This document shows, piece after piece, positions 62,776 to 64,000 of a DNA stretch of 64,000 bases. The DNA is taken from contig NZ_JAAQYM010000009.1 in assembly GCF_012986595.1 (NCBI RefSeq), positions 62,001-126,000 on the forward strand, in the 5' to 3' direction. Both the position numbers and the translations under genes were made by a program. Below the pieces are notes generated by a model. The model ran no database searches. It worked only from the letters and a program-made list of their open reading frames with translations, and was not told where the DNA came from. How positions within the stretch are numbered: position 1 is the stretch's first letter; every line of letters starts with the position of its first letter. The DNA is from Pseudomonas koreensis (GTDB taxonomy: Bacteria; Pseudomonadota; Gammaproteobacteria; Pseudomonadales; Pseudomonadaceae).

Positions 62776-63910
62776 TTTTGATCGCATGCTCTCCAGCGAG
62801 GATGTGATGCGTCGCCGTGCGACGCTGCTGCAACGTCTGCATATCGATGGTCCTTTGTTGATCCTGCTGCTGATCCTCGCCGCAGGCAGTCTGTTCGTGC
62901 TGTATTCGGCCAGCGGCAAGAGCTGGGACCTGCTGGGCAAACAAGCCACGTCGTTCGGCATCGGCCTGGTTTCGATGATCGTCATCGCGCAATTCGAACC
63001 GCGTTTCATGGCCCGCTGGGTGCCGCTCGGCTACGTGGTCGGGGTGGTGCTGCTGATGGTGGTGGACATCATGGGCCACAACGCCATGGGCGCCACGCGC
63101 TGGATCAACATACCCGGGGTGATTCGCTTCCAGCCTTCGGAGTTCATGAAGATCCTGATGCCGGCGACGATTGCCTGGTACCTGTCCAAGCGCACGCTGC
63201 CGCCGCAGCTCAAACACGTTGGCATCAGCCTGCTGCTGATCGGCGTGCCATTCATTTTGATTGTGCGGCAGCCCGACCTCGGTACGTCGCTGCTGATTCT
63301 GGCCGGCGGCGCGTTCGTGCTGTTCATGGGCGGGCTGCGCTGGCGCTGGATCCTCAGCGTGCTGGCCGCCGCCGTACCCGTGGCGATCGCCATGTGGTTC
63401 TTCATCATGCACGACTACCAGAAGCAGCGGATCCTGACTTTCCTCGACCCGGAAAGCGATCCGCTCGGCACCGGCTGGAACATCATTCAGTCGAAAGCCG
63501 CCATCGGTTCCGGCGGCGTGTTCGGCAAGGGCTGGCTGCTGGGCACCCAGTCGCACCTGGACTTTTTGCCGGAAAGCCACACCGACTTCATCATTGCCGT
63601 ACTGGGCGAAGAGTTCGGCCTGGTGGGCATCTGCGCGCTGTTGCTGATCTATCTGTTGTTGATCGGTCGCGGCCTGGTGATTACCGCCCAGGCGCAGACG
63701 CTGTTCGGCAAATTGCTCGCCGGCGCGCTGACCATGACGTTTTTTGTTTATGTTTTCGTCAACATCGGTATGGTCAGTGGCCTGTTGCCGGTGGTGGGGG
63801 TGCCGTTGCCCTTCATTAGCTACGGAGGAACTTCGCTGGTGACACTGCTGTCAGCGTTTGGGGTTTTGATGTCGATTCATACGCATCGCAAGTGGATCGC
63901 ACAGGTTTGA
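62768..63910 (+). CDS. rodA: Peptidoglycan polymerase RodA (SEDS family)
   Basis: 380 residues from ATG 62768, overlapping mrdA by eight bases. About ten helices with SEDS motifs GATRWINIPGVIRFQPSEFMKI (in part), QPDLGTSLLIL, ESHTDFIIAVLGEEFGLVG and PFISYGGTSLVTLL. It is the glycosyltransferase partner of PBP2 in rod-shape elongation. Confidence 0.97.
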   Translation: MNNFDRMLSSEDVMRRRATLLQRLHIDGPLLILLLILAAGSLFVLYSASGKSWDLLGKQATSFGIGLVSMIVIAQFEPRFMARWVPLGYVVGVVLLMVVDIMGHNAMGATRWINIPGVIRFQPSEFMKILMPATIAWYLSKRTLPPQLKHVGISLLLIGVPFILIVRQPDLGTSLLILAGGAFVLFMGGLRWRWILSVLAAAVPVAIAMWFFIMHDYQKQRILTFLDPESDPLGTGWNIIQSKAAIGSGGVFGKGWLLGTQSHLDFLPESHTDFIIAVLGEEFGLVGICALLLIYLLLIGRGLVITAQAQTLFGKLLAGALTMTFFVYVFVNIGMVSGLLPVVGVPLPFISYGGTSLVTLLSAFGVLMSIHTHRKWIAQV

Positions 63911-63927
63911 ATAAGGTGAAGAGTTCA

Positions 63928-64000
63928 ATGCAAGTCATGCGCAGCTGGGCGACTCGATACGCGCCATGGGTCGGCCTGGTCGGCATCCTTGGCAGCGCGC
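63928..64000 (+). CDS. Probable lytic transglycosylase B (MltB/SltB1), 5' end only
   Basis: Only 24 codons are in the window: MQVMRSWATRYAPWVGLVGI and on, a signal-sequence-like start. Identification rests on position, since a membrane-bound lytic transglycosylase gene follows rodA in pseudomonads. GGTGAAGAG precedes the ATG. Confidence 0.55.
   Translation, partial: MQVMRSWATRYAPWVGLVGILGSA

Noticed and set aside
60808..63009. A 733-codon open frame antisense to mrdA and rodA
   Set aside because: Antisense of well-identified genes, low complexity, no start signal.

Overview
The window is a typical high-GC chromosomal segment of a Pseudomonas, most likely of the P. fluorescens group. The gene content and order (nrdR-ribDE-ribBX-ribH-nusB-thiL-pgpA ... 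ribA-btuF-btuB-dxs-ispA-xseB ... ppa ... eutCB-eat-exaC-eatR-mpl-ubiX ... proA-nadD-rsfS-rlmH-mrdA-rodA) follow, as I remember it, the P. aeruginosa PAO1 block PA4069 to PA4001. Short palindromic repeats of several REP families, mostly as inverted pairs, fill many intergenic gaps, as in fluorescent pseudomonads. No tRNA, rRNA, CRISPR array, transposase or complete prophage was seen.

Layout. 0-6 kb: two SDR sugar-nucleotide enzymes, an OmpW/OprG porin with a well-placed Anr-type box, and a four-gene operon on the minus strand (His-rich DUF2796 protein, ABC ATPase, FtsX-type permease, DUF3299 protein) preceded by a Zur-box-like palindrome. 6-23 kb: CnoX-type thioredoxin, a methyltransferase, a YbaY-type lipoprotein, nrdR, the riboflavin genes with nusB, thiL and pgpA, a periplasmic solute-binding protein, ribA, B12 uptake (btuF, btuB) and isoprenoid genes (xseB-ispA-dxs). 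The ribBX product has lost the GTP cyclohydrolase II cysteines that are intact in the separate ribA product.

23-33.5 kb: a six-gene operon (magA-F, equivalent to the E. coli yfa genes) built around a thioester-less bacterial alpha-2-macroglobulin. Its neighbours look like cell-wall enzymes: MagC has NlpC/P60-like Cys and His motifs, and MagE appears to combine a penicillin-binding-protein-like domain, a SpoIID-like domain and an HEXXH motif. A leader hairpin exposing GGA fits the reported Rsm control. This is the most interesting system in the window.

33.5-39 kb: two secreted hypothetical proteins, a LexA/CI-like S24 repressor without its phage, ppa, mtfA, a DedA protein and a GNAT acetyltransferase. 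39-47 kb: ethanolamine catabolism (eutBC, permease eat, acetaldehyde dehydrogenase exaC) with two clear sigma-54 promoters and an adjacent sigma-54 activator. Ethanolamine ammonia-lyase needs B12, which the nearby btuB/btuF genes help import. 47-57 kb: mpl, ubiX, small lipoproteins, a lipoprotein combining MORN repeats with a caspase-like domain, a MaoC hydratase, a CidA/LrgB pair, an AT-richer pair of orphan genes, a DedA-PAP2 fusion and a 3-methyladenine glycosylase. 57.7-64 kb: a possible 34-codon leader ORF, then proA-nadD-rsfS-rlmH-mrdA-rodA and the start of a probable mltB-type gene.
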